From: a virus | Reading direction: 5' to 3' (one strand) | Virus record (IMG/VR): IMGVR_UViG_3300012271_000928 | Coordinates: 62,001-126,000 of that record | DNA length: 64,000 bases | In this document: positions 52,172 to 60,992 of the stretch, piece after piece | Numbering within the stretch: the first letter of the stretch is position 1 | Layout: each line of letters opens with the position of its first letter | Position numbers and translations under genes: made by a program | Notes under the pieces: generated by a model | The model's database searches: none | What the model was told of the DNA's origin: nothing | The model's input: only the letters and a program-made list of their open reading frames with translations

Positions 52172-53379
52172 TAATGGACCTCCTGAGCACACGTCGGACA
52201 GATGCCCGCTTCATGCAAGAGGTCGTGAAGCTCTTTGTCCAACGCCTCCATCTCCTCGGAAGACTGGGCCACACCGAGCTTGGAATCGCGACCCGTGGTC
52301 GCATACTCCTTGAGCCGGCCGACCATCATCTCAAGGCTCCTGATCTCTTCGGTCGCCGCCGACACGTCGAGAGAGTCCGGAATGTCGAACTCCTCCACGT
52401 CTCGAAACGCTTTCACGGTCCGAACGCCATAGCGAGCACGATCGAGCAGATCTTGAGCCTGCTCCATCTCCCTGAGCGCCGTCTGGACCGTCTCCGGGAC
52501 TTCAGGGACCAACACGTCCCCTATGTCGCGATAACGCCCCACAGCGTCCAGCGTGCGAACAGCGCCGCCCTGGAGACGCTCCAGCTCCGTGATCTCGCGC
52601 AAAGAGGCCTCACACGACTGCACATCCTCCGAAGACGCCACCGAAACGTTCTCGACGCCCTCCAGGAGGTCCACCACGTCCTGGTAATGGGTGCGACCCT
52701 CCACGAGCCTCCCCACCAGCGTGATCTCCCGCTCCAGGCCCAGCGCGCGATCCCACCGGGAGCGCATCTCCTTAAACTGCCTCATGTCTTCCTCGTACGT
52801 CTCGAACTTCGCGCGCTCGGCCTGGAGATCACTCAGGTCCCGCGTACGAACCTTGCGTGTGGCCTTGTGCTCTCGACGGTCACGGTCACACGACCGCAGC
52901 GCCTCTTGAACCTCGGCCAGACGGTCCACGTCCGAGATCGCCTCCGCCGCCACAGCTCCGGAGATGTCCAGGAGGAAGAGCGGAGAGAACTGGTCGGCTA
53001 CCTGTACGGCGACGGACTTGTTGCCAATCTCCAGCTCCCGGAAACCGGCGTGAGCCACCTCGGAAGGCGCACCACGACCAACCAGCTCCAGATCCACCCC
53101 GTCAATCACGTAGTCGTTGTGTGATCCGCCCTTGCGCCAGATCAGATCCAGCGGCGGCGTGCCCTCCGTGGCGGGCACAGTGAGATGGACCTCACTGTGG
53201 GTGGCCCCTTCCGTCACGAAGTCATTGCCCTGCCGGTTCGACAGAGCGCCCGAGACCGCACGAATGACCGCAGACTTGCCAATGTTTGACTTGCCCACAA
53301 TCACCGTGAGGCCCCGGACCTCCAGCGTCGCATGCTCAATGGACTGGAAGTTGGTGATCTCAACCTCCATGGAGCACAT
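52171..53379 (-). CDS. SbcC/Rad50-like ATPase, N-terminal half with zinc-hook
   Basis: A 402-residue protein. Walker A GKSNIGKS (29-36) follows the N-terminal MEVEITNFQSIEHATLEV strand typical of Rad50/SbcC. A long coiled coil fills most of the rest. The C-terminus is GICPTCAQEVH, the CxxC zinc hook (C394, C397), so the protein ends exactly at the hook. The matching returning coil and the signature/Walker B half are the gene at 48045-48698. The start may be ATG 53379 or 53370. It is coupled to SbcD. Confidence 0.82.
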   Translation of the reverse strand: MCSMEVEITNFQSIEHATLEVRGLTVIVGKSNIGKSAVIRAVSGALSNRQGNDFVTEGATHSEVHLTVPATEGTPPLDLIWRKGGSHNDYVIDGVDLELVGRGAPSEVAHAGFRELEIGNKSVAVQVADQFSPLFLLDISGAVAAEAISDVDRLAEVQEALRSCDRDRREHKATRKVRTRDLSDLQAERAKFETYEEDMRQFKEMRSRWDRALGLEREITLVGRLVEGRTHYQDVVDLLEGVENVSVASSEDVQSCEASLREITELERLQGGAVRTLDAVGRYRDIGDVLVPEVPETVQTALREMEQAQDLLDRARYGVRTVKAFRDVEEFDIPDSLDVSAATEEIRSLEMMVGRLKEYATTGRDSKLGVAQSSEEMEALDKELHDLLHEAGICPTCAQEVH

Positions 53380-53908
53380 CTAACGTATGATTCATCAGAG
53401 CGGTGTAGCCGGTCTTGAGCACCTTCAGAGACCACACGTCCCCAGCCACAACAGGCTGCAACGTTAGATACGAATAGTACCGAAGCGCCTTACTCACACA
53501 AGCACCCTCTCGGTAACCCACTGCCACATGTGCAGTGTCCAGGTGAGACGCCACATACTCAAGCAACTCTTCCCAATTGCCAGAAAGAGAGGGGGCTCCC
53601 TCCAACCACGCATCAGGTTCTTCCCAAACCACCAAATCCTGGGAAGAAAACACCGCCGCATCCAACTCCAATACAGCGGCCAAGGACTCCGCCAAGAGGT
53701 ATTGATCCGGTGCTACCCCTACAGGACGCTCCCGAGTGGTCACCCATAAAGCCTGACCACCGTCCGCATGACACCTCTTCACAGCCTCCAGCGCCAAGGA
53801 ACGCCCTACCTCCGTATCCTTCGTGCGAATCCAAGACCACTTGCCACAAGGATACCCTTTCAACCTGGCATCCAGGGTTGAGTACCCCATACTCTTAAAC
53901 ACTGCCAT
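53360..53908 (-). CDS. Unknown protein next to RecA
   Basis: A 182-residue protein after GGAGGAG. It has an alpha/beta look (GRSLALEAVKRCHADGGQAL, WVTTRERPVGVAPDQYLLAE, LVVWEEPDAWLEG) but no P-loop. It overlaps the SbcC N-part by 20 bp. A role in recombination is suggested only by its neighbours. Confidence 0.6.
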   Translation of the reverse strand: MAVFKSMGYSTLDARLKGYPCGKWSWIRTKDTEVGRSLALEAVKRCHADGGQALWVTTRERPVGVAPDQYLLAESLAAVLELDAAVFSSQDLVVWEEPDAWLEGAPSLSGNWEELLEYVASHLDTAHVAVGYREGACVSKALRYYSYLTLQPVVAGDVWSLKVLKTGYTALMNHTLDVLHGG

Positions 53909-53911
53909 GAC

Positions 53912-55024
53912 TCACTCCTCCTCGTCGTGCGCCGTGAGGGCGTTCTCATCATCGGCGGTAAGGTCACCGAGCTGCGACAGGAGGTGGAGGTAATCCTCCT
54001 CATTCTCAACGAGGTGGGTTCTCAGCGCCTCCTTACCCTGGAAGGTCAACTCCTCGCCCACGCCATCGAAATACTTGAGCCAGGAGCCAGACTTACGAAT
54101 GATCTTGCGCGCCTCGCAGATGTCCATGATCGAGCGCACCGAGTCAATCCCCTCACCAAAGCGGATCACGATGTCCGACGAGTGGTTTTGGTGTGCGCTC
54201 ACCTTCGTCTTGGTGATCGTAGCGCGCGTGATGCGAGCGATGGGCTGCTTCTCTTCCTCGCCCGTCAGCTCGTTGATGTGCTTGGTATCGTACTCCGTCT
54301 TGAGCGGCTTCAAGCTCATGCGCAGCGACGAGTAATACTTGAGCGCCACGCCTCCCGACGTATCCTCATCAGGGCCCGGATCGTACTTGCTCGTCTTGAT
54401 ACGGCTACGGAGCTGGTTGAGGTAGATGATCGAGGTGCCCGTACGACGCAAGAGAGGGACGAGACGTCGCAGGAAGCCCGACTGGAGACGCGCGAGGAGA
54501 CCGATCTGACCCTGCTCGCTCATGCCTTTCTCGTGGAGGTGCTTGGGGACCATCGCGCTCACGGAGTCAACGATGATGAGATCCACCCCTGCCTCCGCCA
54601 GCGTCGAGATGATCTCAGCACCCTCCTCCCAGGTCGTCGGACAGTACAGGTCCCAGCACTCCTCGGAGAAGTCGACTCCCAGAGACTGCGTGTAGGAGGG
54701 GTCCAGCGCGTTCTCGAAGTCGAGGAAACACACGGTGCCTCCCTCCTCCTGACACTGCACCGCCGTCTCCAACGCCACGGTGGTCTTGCCCGACCCATAC
54801 GGGCCGTAGATCTCAATGATGCGACCCCTGGGGATGCCAGGACACTGACGCTGACCTGACGCTACCCGGTTACCTCCGATGAGGTAGTCGAGGAGCGGCG
54901 AACCCGTCGAGATGTACTTGTGGATCGGGGCGTTCTTGGGATCAAGAACAAGGCGGTTGTTCTTGAAGTCGATGTTCTTGTTCTTCTTGAGAGAGGCTCG
55001 GGCTTTTTCCAGAGTCGTGGACAT
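53912..55024 (-). CDS. RecA-like recombinase
   Basis: The ATG at 55024 (MSTTLEKARASLKKNKNI) has GGAG 8-9 nt upstream. The 370-residue product has STGSPLLDYLIGG, Walker A GPYGSGKTT (74-82), the catalytic LDFENALDP (101-109), Walker B VDLIIVDSVSA (147-157) and QLRSRIKTSKYDPGPDEDTS, GGVALKYYSS as in RecA loop L2. It would drive homologous recombination and repair in the phage. The C-terminal 70 residues are acidic, as in RecA. Confidence 0.88.
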   Translation of the reverse strand: MSTTLEKARASLKKNKNIDFKNNRLVLDPKNAPIHKYISTGSPLLDYLIGGNRVASGQRQCPGIPRGRIIEIYGPYGSGKTTVALETAVQCQEEGGTVCFLDFENALDPSYTQSLGVDFSEECWDLYCPTTWEEGAEIISTLAEAGVDLIIVDSVSAMVPKHLHEKGMSEQGQIGLLARLQSGFLRRLVPLLRRTGTSIIYLNQLRSRIKTSKYDPGPDEDTSGGVALKYYSSLRMSLKPLKTEYDTKHINELTGEEEKQPIARITRATITKTKVSAHQNHSSDIVIRFGEGIDSVRSIMDICEARKIIRKSGSWLKYFDGVGEELTFQGKEALRTHLVENEEDYLHLLSQLGDLTADDENALTAHDEEE

Positions 55025-55132
55025 TCGTTGTGTCTCCATGTCGTATGGCCGCGCTGTGGCGACCAAGTAGTGTGCCTTCGTTGCACGTCGTAAATGCGGT
55101 GAATCGTTCCCGCTCGTAAGTAGCCAGTCCCC

Positions 55133-55795
55133 TCACTCCTCTTCCGTGGCGTAGATCACGTCGTACTTCGAGTCGGGGTAGTCGAAGTATTTGCCCTTGG
55201 TGTTCTCGCCTTCGTTACGGAGATGCCCGGTCTTGCCGTGGTACATATCCTTTTCGTAGTCAAGCAGGTCATCCTCCGTGATCTCGCCACGAAGGAGCTG
55301 AGCAAAGCGACCCGCCATGAACCCACATACACCCGCGTCCGCCTCGTTGTTGTTGAAGCGTCCAGGGTTCCCGTAGAGCATACAGAACAGGTCTTTCATG
55401 TCCTGCTTGCTCATCTTGCCCGTCTCATCCAGGACACGGCGAGCGTACGCCTTGAGCTGAGGAGGCAAGTAGCAGACAAAGGGAAGCCTCCAGTCCAGGA
55501 GGATGTGCCAGATGTCCATGTAGAGGGCGTACAGGCCCGCCGAGTAGCTGCCCTTGAACGGCGGGTGCTCTATCCCCACGAAGTCAATGACACCTCCATC
55601 CTCGTGCGCACGAACCAACAGGGCCTTGAGGCTCTCCTGGTGGCTAAGGTATCGCCACGGCATGGGTGTCCTCTTGGTGGTCTTGAACGTACCTCGGTCT
55701 TCCAGAACACCAGTGAAATCTTTGGGATCGTCACTGGTGCGATGGATCGTCCACCCAAATCCAGTCAAGGAGGGGTCCAGACCGAGAATACGCAT
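55133..55795 (-). CDS. RuvC-like Holliday-junction resolvase
   Basis: A 220-residue protein after GGAG. MRILGLDPSLTGFGW carries D7, VGIEHPPF carries E76, and NNNEADAGVCGFM carries E151 and D153, matching the RNase H-like RuvC/phage resolvase triad. The C-terminal extension (about 170-220) is charged and unlike RuvC. It would resolve branched replication or recombination intermediates before packaging. It lies downstream of a double hairpin. Confidence 0.75.
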   Translation of the reverse strand: MRILGLDPSLTGFGWTIHRTSDDPKDFTGVLEDRGTFKTTKRTPMPWRYLSHQESLKALLVRAHEDGGVIDFVGIEHPPFKGSYSAGLYALYMDIWHILLDWRLPFVCYLPPQLKAYARRVLDETGKMSKQDMKDLFCMLYGNPGRFNNNEADAGVCGFMAGRFAQLLRGEITEDDLLDYEKDMYHGKTGHLRNEGENTKGKYFDYPDSKYDVIYATEEE

Positions 55796-55837
55796 ACCAA
55801 AATCTCCAAGTTGAAGTGCTACGCGAGAGCAGAAGGA

Positions 55838-55890
55838 GCGTCATGAGTGAGACCTCATGACGCCCCTTCTGGCCTCGAAAAACCAGAAGG
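55838..55890 (-). terminator. Tandem hairpins after the SSB-like gene
   Basis: GCGTCATGAG (55838-55847) pairs perfectly with CTCATGACGC (55854-55863); CCTTCTGG (55865-55872) pairs with CCAGAAGG (55883-55890). They lie between the stop at 55929 and the RuvC-like start at 55795. A third GC-rich inverted repeat lies just upstream at 55890-55920. This is probably a terminator region that limits read-through from a highly expressed gene. Confidence 0.6.
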
Positions 55891-55928
55891 CGGCCGCCGT
55901 GATCAGAGGCAGCCGCCGAGACTTCGAG

Positions 55929-56600
55929 TCAGCCGATGTTGGACATCAGGTCGTCGAAGTCGTCCTCGCTGTCCGTGGACGAGACGATCTCGACCTGCTC
56001 GCCCAGCTTGGACTTGATCTCGTCGATGGAGACCTGACGCGCGAGCTGGATGGTGCCGTGGTTGACGATCGCGTCCAGGATCTCCTTACGGACCTTCTCG
56101 TTGCGACGCCACAGGGCCTCACCCGCACAGGCCGTGAACGTGAGCTTTTGGTACTGCTCGCCGTTGCAGTTGACCTTCAGGTCGTGGAAGGACAGAGGGA
56201 ACTCCTCGTGGATGGCCGCGAGGTCCTCGAACTTCCGGGGACCGAACTGCCACTCCATGATCTCCCACTCCAGGCCGTCGCCCTTGTCCTGGGGCTTGCC
56301 GCTGCGGTCGGTGCGGTACTTGACCAAGTACGTCCCGAGACGGATCTTGGGCGCGCCGTACTTCTGAACGGTGTACTCGCCCACAGGCTCGATGTACCCC
56401 AGACCGTCCGCGTAGTGGCACGAGGACTTGGCGAAACGAGGCGTGTCGTTCTCGCTCATCTGATAGGAACCGTCCTCATTCTTGAAGAACCAGACCAGCG
56501 CGATGCGGTCCGTCTGGTTCTCCTTGCCCTTGTAGCGCTCCAGGCGACCGTTGTTGAGCACTTCCTTGTCGCCGCGACCGAAACCGATGAAATCTGACAT
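55929..56600 (-). CDS. Putative ssDNA-binding protein
   Basis: The ATG at 56600 gives a 223-residue product with a GGAG site. A beta-rich centre (about 30-115; IALVWFFKNEDGSYQMSEND, GEYTVQKYGAPKIRLGTYLV) could be an OB fold. The C-terminus is acidic and ends DSEDDFDDLMSNIG, like the acidic tail of ssDNA-binding proteins. Position among replication and recombination genes and strong terminators after it agree. There is no decisive motif. Confidence 0.45.
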   Translation of the reverse strand: MSDFIGFGRGDKEVLNNGRLERYKGKENQTDRIALVWFFKNEDGSYQMSENDTPRFAKSSCHYADGLGYIEPVGEYTVQKYGAPKIRLGTYLVKYRTDRSGKPQDKGDGLEWEIMEWQFGPRKFEDLAAIHEEFPLSFHDLKVNCNGEQYQKLTFTACAGEALWRRNEKVRKEILDAIVNHGTIQLARQVSIDEIKSKLGEQVEIVSSTDSEDDFDDLMSNIG

Positions 56601-56682
56601 TGTACGTCTCCTTGGACGTTGGGAGCACTGCGGACGTTGGGACCTCTCGTCAAGACATCCACACAGCACTCAGGATTGTAGT

Positions 56683-56729
56683 CCCCCTGCTTTGAGGGGG
56701 CGAAACGGTGTTGTAGGTCCTCACAACAC
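56683..56729 (-). terminator. Two hairpins after the Hc1-like gene
   Basis: CCCCCT (56683-56688) pairs with AGGGGG (56695-56700); GTGTTGT (56708-56714) pairs with ACAACAC (56723-56729). They lie between the stop at 56790 and the SSB-like start at 56600, so they probably end or weaken the upstream transcript. Confidence 0.5.
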
Positions 56730-56789
56730 AAGAGGTATTTAACTACCTAGCTCTACGCCGACTCAACGAGCCAACGCTTGAGGACGTGA

Positions 56790-57056
56790 TCAGGAAGCGC
56801 TGTCGCCGCCATCGTCCTCGCTGTCCGAGGAAGCCCCGGACTCAGGGAGGGGGAACGCGGACACGAGATCGCTCGTGTCCAGATCACCCTTCTTGATCGA
56901 AAGGAGGTCGTCGCGCACCGCGCGAACCTCAGTCTTGGACATCTCCAGGAGCGCCGAACGTGCTCGGGTCGCGGCGGCCTTGTTGCCACCATAGCCCTTG
57001 ATCACGTCGTCTTCGGCGGCCTTGAGAGCCTCAATCATCTTTGCGTAAGCGCTCAT
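56790..57056 (-). CDS. Histone H1/Hc1-like small DNA-binding protein
   Basis: The ATG at 57056 gives an 88-residue product. The first 55 residues (MIEALKAAEDDVIKGYGGNK, then AAATRARSALLEMSK) match the helical N-terminal domain of Hc1-type histone-like proteins, with the characteristic GNKAAxTRxR segment. Unlike Hc1 it has no Lys/Ala-rich tail but an acidic one (SSDSEDDGGDSAS). It may bind DNA or a partner near replication. Confidence 0.6.
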   Translation of the reverse strand: MSAYAKMIEALKAAEDDVIKGYGGNKAAATRARSALLEMSKTEVRAVRDDLLSIKKGDLDTSDLVSAFPLPESGASSDSEDDGGDSAS

Positions 57057-57132
57057 TAGCGTCTCCGTTCGTAGGACCACATCGCCTCCAGGGAACCCAC
57101 ATGGTACCCGCGTCAGGCTGTGATCGGAAAAG

Positions 57133-58023
57133 TCAGGACAGTCCTTGCAGCACGCTATCGAAGTCCTCGATGTCCGTGATTTGACTGCTCAGCATGAAGT
57201 CCTCGTCCGTGATCGGGTCGAGGTCCTCCGGGTCCGAGGGTACGGTACTTCCCGTGCTTCTGAAAGTCAACACCGCATTTGAACTGTCTACAGCGTTTTC
57301 GGTCGTATTACGACCATACTTGGCCTTCAGGTCTTTCTTCGACGTGCTCTTGTCCGAAGCGCTCTTGAAGAGCGCGTCAAGGTCGAGGTCGTCGTCAGAG
57401 AGCTTGGGGTTGACGTACTCTTCACGAGGCTTGGGCTCCGAGAGCGCCTCAATCAGAGAGGCCTCAGACGGCTCCTTCTGGGTAGAGGCCGGAGCGGCCG
57501 CGTGATCGTGGTGCTTGTTGGAGTCTGAACCCTCAGTGCCCCAGTACGAGCCCACCTCGATCTCGGCCTTGATGAGGTCGCGCTGGAGGCGAATTGCACT
57601 CATCGTATCACGCAGCTCTTTGAGCTTGTCCGAGATCACCGTCTCCACGTGCTTGGCGTCCGTCAAGTCACGCTCCAGGCGCATGATCTCGGTGCGCTCC
57701 TCGGAGAGCTTCGAGGACACGGCGGCCTCTCGGTCTACCCTGGAGTATTTGCGCATCGCCAGGATCTCGGGGTCGTTGGCGAGCAGGTCGTTGTAAGACA
57801 GCTCGTAGTCAGCCTCGCCGCGACGAAGCTGGGCCTCAACCGTGCGGATGTAGCGCTGACACTCACGCACGTAGGTCTGCACCTCGTTGGTGAAGTTACG
57901 GCAATTGGCCACCTGATTGGTCAGGAACTTTGGGCCCCGAACCAGGGGGTCGTAGTCGAGATCCACGCGGATCTCTTCGAGGCGTTCAAACACCTCTTCA
58001 ATGCGGTCGTCTTTCATATTCAT
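57133..58023 (-). CDS. Coiled-coil protein of the replication region
   Basis: A 296-residue protein. The N-terminal part (DYDPLVRGPKFLTNQVANCR) looks conserved. A long coiled coil (about 60-160; ERTEIMRLERDLTDAKHVET) follows, then a polar linker and an acidic C-terminus (LDPITDEDFMLSSQITDIED). It could be a replication or recombination accessory factor. No homolog is recognised. Confidence 0.6.
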   Translation of the reverse strand: MNMKDDRIEEVFERLEEIRVDLDYDPLVRGPKFLTNQVANCRNFTNEVQTYVRECQRYIRTVEAQLRRGEADYELSYNDLLANDPEILAMRKYSRVDREAAVSSKLSEERTEIMRLERDLTDAKHVETVISDKLKELRDTMSAIRLQRDLIKAEIEVGSYWGTEGSDSNKHHDHAAAPASTQKEPSEASLIEALSEPKPREEYVNPKLSDDDLDLDALFKSASDKSTSKKDLKAKYGRNTTENAVDSSNAVLTFRSTGSTVPSDPEDLDPITDEDFMLSSQITDIEDFDSVLQGLS

Positions 58024-58123
58024 CTCGTATTCGTAGGGGACACCGACACAGACACAGACCCGAAACCGCTGTGATCAACAGGCTCCAGGTAGACGTGATC
58101 TTAGCGGGATGAGACTCGACAGG

Positions 58124-58732
58124 TCAAGCGTCTTTGTCCTTAATGTCCTTAAAAGCCACATCCTTGAACGTGCGAGCCACTTCGAGCAGCTCCTTGATCG
58201 GCATGCCGACACGGCGAACGGGCATCCTCATGTCCGGGTCCAGGACGACGCAAGCCGCCCATCGGTGGTGACCGTCCATAATGTAGTGGTCCGAAGACAC
58301 GATCACGGGAACCTTGGTCAGGAACGCATCGTCACCGCTGCGGGCGCTGGACACCATCCCCTCTACCTTTTTCGAGCTGATCTCACGCTGAGTCGCGCGG
58401 AGATCCCCTACCGGGAGGCGACCCGACCGGACAACCACTCCCCGGTCACGAAGCATGGCGACGAACACGGGCACACGGCGGGCGTCTATCTGGGGCATCT
58501 CCGAACGGGGAATCCCCAGATGAGCGCGGCAGTGGCCAGTCTCCTCGCACCAGTCTTCCGACGCCGCCATCAAGACGCGCTGCAAGGCTACTGCGCTGGT
58601 CCGAACACCCTGGACGGACAGATTGGCGTGCGTCACCTCGGTAGGAACCACCGAGGCAATACGAGCGATGTGAGATGTCAGCTCAGGGCGCTGAAGGGCA
58701 AGGTTCACGAGCTGCTCGTACAAGGTAGGCAT
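58124..58732 (-). CDS. ParB/sulfiredoxin-fold protein with divergent N-terminal tag
   Basis: The ATG at 58732 gives a 202-residue product starting MPTLYEQLVNLALQRPELTS, a divergent form of the tag. About residues 70-85 read EETGHCRAHLGIPRSEMPQI. From about 140 it has VPVIVSSDHYIMDGHHRWAA, the Srx/ParB nuclease-like core (D-G-H-H-R-W), which binds nucleotide or DNA. The exact activity is unknown; ParB-like phage proteins include nucleases and methylation-linked enzymes. Confidence 0.65.
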   Translation of the reverse strand: MPTLYEQLVNLALQRPELTSHIARIASVVPTEVTHANLSVQGVRTSAVALQRVLMAASEDWCEETGHCRAHLGIPRSEMPQIDARRVPVFVAMLRDRGVVVRSGRLPVGDLRATQREISSKKVEGMVSSARSGDDAFLTKVPVIVSSDHYIMDGHHRWAACVVLDPDMRMPVRRVGMPIKELLEVARTFKDVAFKDIKDKDA

Positions 58733-58783
58733 GGTATTCCTTCTCCGGATAGTAGTGGACATACCACGCTCCATATCGACTGA

Positions 58784-60952
58784 TTAACCCACAAGGTCTC
58801 GCAGGCGCTTGGCGAACTGCGTGTTGCGTCGGGTGACCTCGTTGTTACTGACGGCCTTGACCACGCTCGACCAGTCTCCCAGCATCACTACCTTCGTCTT
58901 GGCCCTCGTGATCGCCGTGTAGAGCAGGTTGCGTTGAAGCTGCACCGAGTAGGAGTCCACGAAGGGCAAGATCACGTAGTCAAACTCCTGACCCTGTGAC
59001 TTGTGGATGGTGATGCAGAAGGCCAGCTTGAGCATCTTGTGCGTCTCTCCGAACTTGACCGGCACGACCTTGGTGTAGCCGTCACGGATGCGGATCATGA
59101 CCTCCTTGTTCTTGCCGTCGATGTCCGTGATCGTCCCCTGCTCCCCGTTGTAGACGCCGAGGTCGTAGTCGTTGTTGGTCACGATCACGCGGTCGCCCAC
59201 GCGCCACGTCACCCCCTTACCAACCGAAGCCGTCTTCTGCCCCGTGTCCGGGTTGAGCACCTCTCGGATCGCCTCATTGAGCCTCGTCACCCCCAGCTCT
59301 CCCGCCCATCGAGGAGACAGCACCTGGAAGGTCTCCCCCCGCTCCGTTGTCCGCTGAAGCTCCTCCACGAGCTTCTTGATCTGGACCTTGATGCGAGCAT
59401 CCGAGGAGACCTCACGAAACTCGAAGTCCTTGTGGGACCTCGCAGGGGGCTCCCCCTTGTTGATCCGGTGCGCTCCCAGGATGATGCCCGAGGTCTCACC
59501 CTGCCTGAAGATGCGCGTGAGGTTGACCTGAGGGACGACACCCGAGCGAATCAGCTCGTGAAGGACGTTGCCGGCTCCCACGCTGGGGAGCTGTGCGTGA
59601 TCCCCCACGCAAACCAGGACCGTGCCCGGCTTGAGCGCTCCCAGGAGGCGATAGAGCAGCTCCTGGTCCACCATCGAAAACTCATCCACGAGGACCGCAT
59701 CCACACTCAAGGGGTTGTTCGGTCCGTGGGTCCAGGAGTCACCCCGGTACCCAAGGGCCCGGTGAATCGTCGAGGCCGAGAACCCCACCACGGTAGAGAG
59801 CTTCTTGGCCGCGATGCCCGTGGGACTGAGCAACTCTACCCGAAGGTCCGCATCTCGAAAGAGCTTGACGATGGCGCGCGACACGGTGGTCTTACCCGTA
59901 CCAGGGAGACCCGTGACCAGCACCACAGGGTGCTCAGCTATCCGCGTCACAGCCTCACGCTGCTGCTCCGAGAGGTTGATCCCCTGGATGCGCTCGTAGT
60001 CGTCCAGAAAGCTCACCGTGTCCACGGACGCCAGGGGAGAGTTCGCCTTGAGCATCTGAACCATGCGATCAGCCGCCTGCGTCTCCACACGGTACAGGTG
60101 GCTCAGGTAGAGACGGGAGCCATCCAGCTCAACGCGTCCTCGACCCTGTAGCTCCTTGATCCCCATGGCCAGCTCCGTCTTGGTGATCGGCCTCCCAAAA
60201 CCAACGAGCTTGTCCGCGTGCATGGCCTTGCCCAACTGCGTCTTGATCAGCTCATTGAGCGTCAGGTAGAGGTGACCCTCCGTCTGCGCGACGCGCTCCA
60301 GCACGTACTCGAAGAGGCCCGCGAGACGAATCGAAGCGCACGGGTCCACACCCATCTGCAACGCCAGACGATCCGCAAGCTGGAACCCCGCGTACGGGAC
60401 CTCCATGATCACGTACGGGTTGGCCTTGAGTCTGTCCAGGGTCTTGGCTCCCCAGAGGTCGTACGCCCCCTTGATCACCTTCTTGGGGATGTCCTTCTGG
60501 AGCAGCTCCACAGCCACGCGACGGTAGTAACGCTGCTCCTGCCAGTTCTCCACCAGCTCCTCGCGCGCGCGCTGCGAGAGTCGAGCAACCTCAACCAACC
60601 GCTCGGGCTCCTCGTCCAAAACACGCAGCGTCTCCCCTCCAAACGTCTCCACCAATCGCTTTGAGAGCACCGGACCGATGAACTGCACGTGCGATTGCAG
60701 GTACTCCATGAGGCCTCGATCCGTGGTCGGGAGCGACACAGACAGTGACGCCGCCGCAAACGTTGGGCCCCACTTCGTATCCTCCCAGGCACCCTCCAGA
60801 GTGACGACCTGTCCAGGAGCCGGCGTGTCCACCACGAACGTCCCCTTGACCTTCTTGTTGCGGTGATCGGAGGAGTCCTCCAACAAGAAGATGAAGAAGG
60901 TCCCATCCTCGCTGCGGAAGATGAGCTTCTTGATGAGCCCGGTGAGTTCCAT
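58784..60952 (-). CDS. RecD2-type SF1B DNA helicase
   Basis: A 722-residue protein, the size of bacterial RecD2. N-terminal OB-like and helix-hairpin region (IGPVLSKRLVETFG); Walker A GLPGTGKTT (348-356), motif Ia with LLSPTGIAAKKLS, Walker B LVDEFSMVD (421-429), motif III with VCVGDHAQLPSVGAGN, motif V/VI with ITIHKSQGQEFDYVILP and LLYTAITRAKTKVVMLGD. It would unwind DNA 5'-3' in recombination and repair. All helicase motifs are intact. Confidence 0.9.
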   Translation of the reverse strand: MELTGLIKKLIFRSEDGTFFIFLLEDSSDHRNKKVKGTFVVDTPAPGQVVTLEGAWEDTKWGPTFAAASLSVSLPTTDRGLMEYLQSHVQFIGPVLSKRLVETFGGETLRVLDEEPERLVEVARLSQRAREELVENWQEQRYYRRVAVELLQKDIPKKVIKGAYDLWGAKTLDRLKANPYVIMEVPYAGFQLADRLALQMGVDPCASIRLAGLFEYVLERVAQTEGHLYLTLNELIKTQLGKAMHADKLVGFGRPITKTELAMGIKELQGRGRVELDGSRLYLSHLYRVETQAADRMVQMLKANSPLASVDTVSFLDDYERIQGINLSEQQREAVTRIAEHPVVLVTGLPGTGKTTVSRAIVKLFRDADLRVELLSPTGIAAKKLSTVVGFSASTIHRALGYRGDSWTHGPNNPLSVDAVLVDEFSMVDQELLYRLLGALKPGTVLVCVGDHAQLPSVGAGNVLHELIRSGVVPQVNLTRIFRQGETSGIILGAHRINKGEPPARSHKDFEFREVSSDARIKVQIKKLVEELQRTTERGETFQVLSPRWAGELGVTRLNEAIREVLNPDTGQKTASVGKGVTWRVGDRVIVTNNDYDLGVYNGEQGTITDIDGKNKEVMIRIRDGYTKVVPVKFGETHKMLKLAFCITIHKSQGQEFDYVILPFVDSYSVQLQRNLLYTAITRAKTKVVMLGDWSSVVKAVSNNEVTRRNTQFAKRLRDLVG

Positions 60953-60992
60953 GTGTAGTCCTTGATTCGTATATCAGTCGTAAGGTCGAGCG

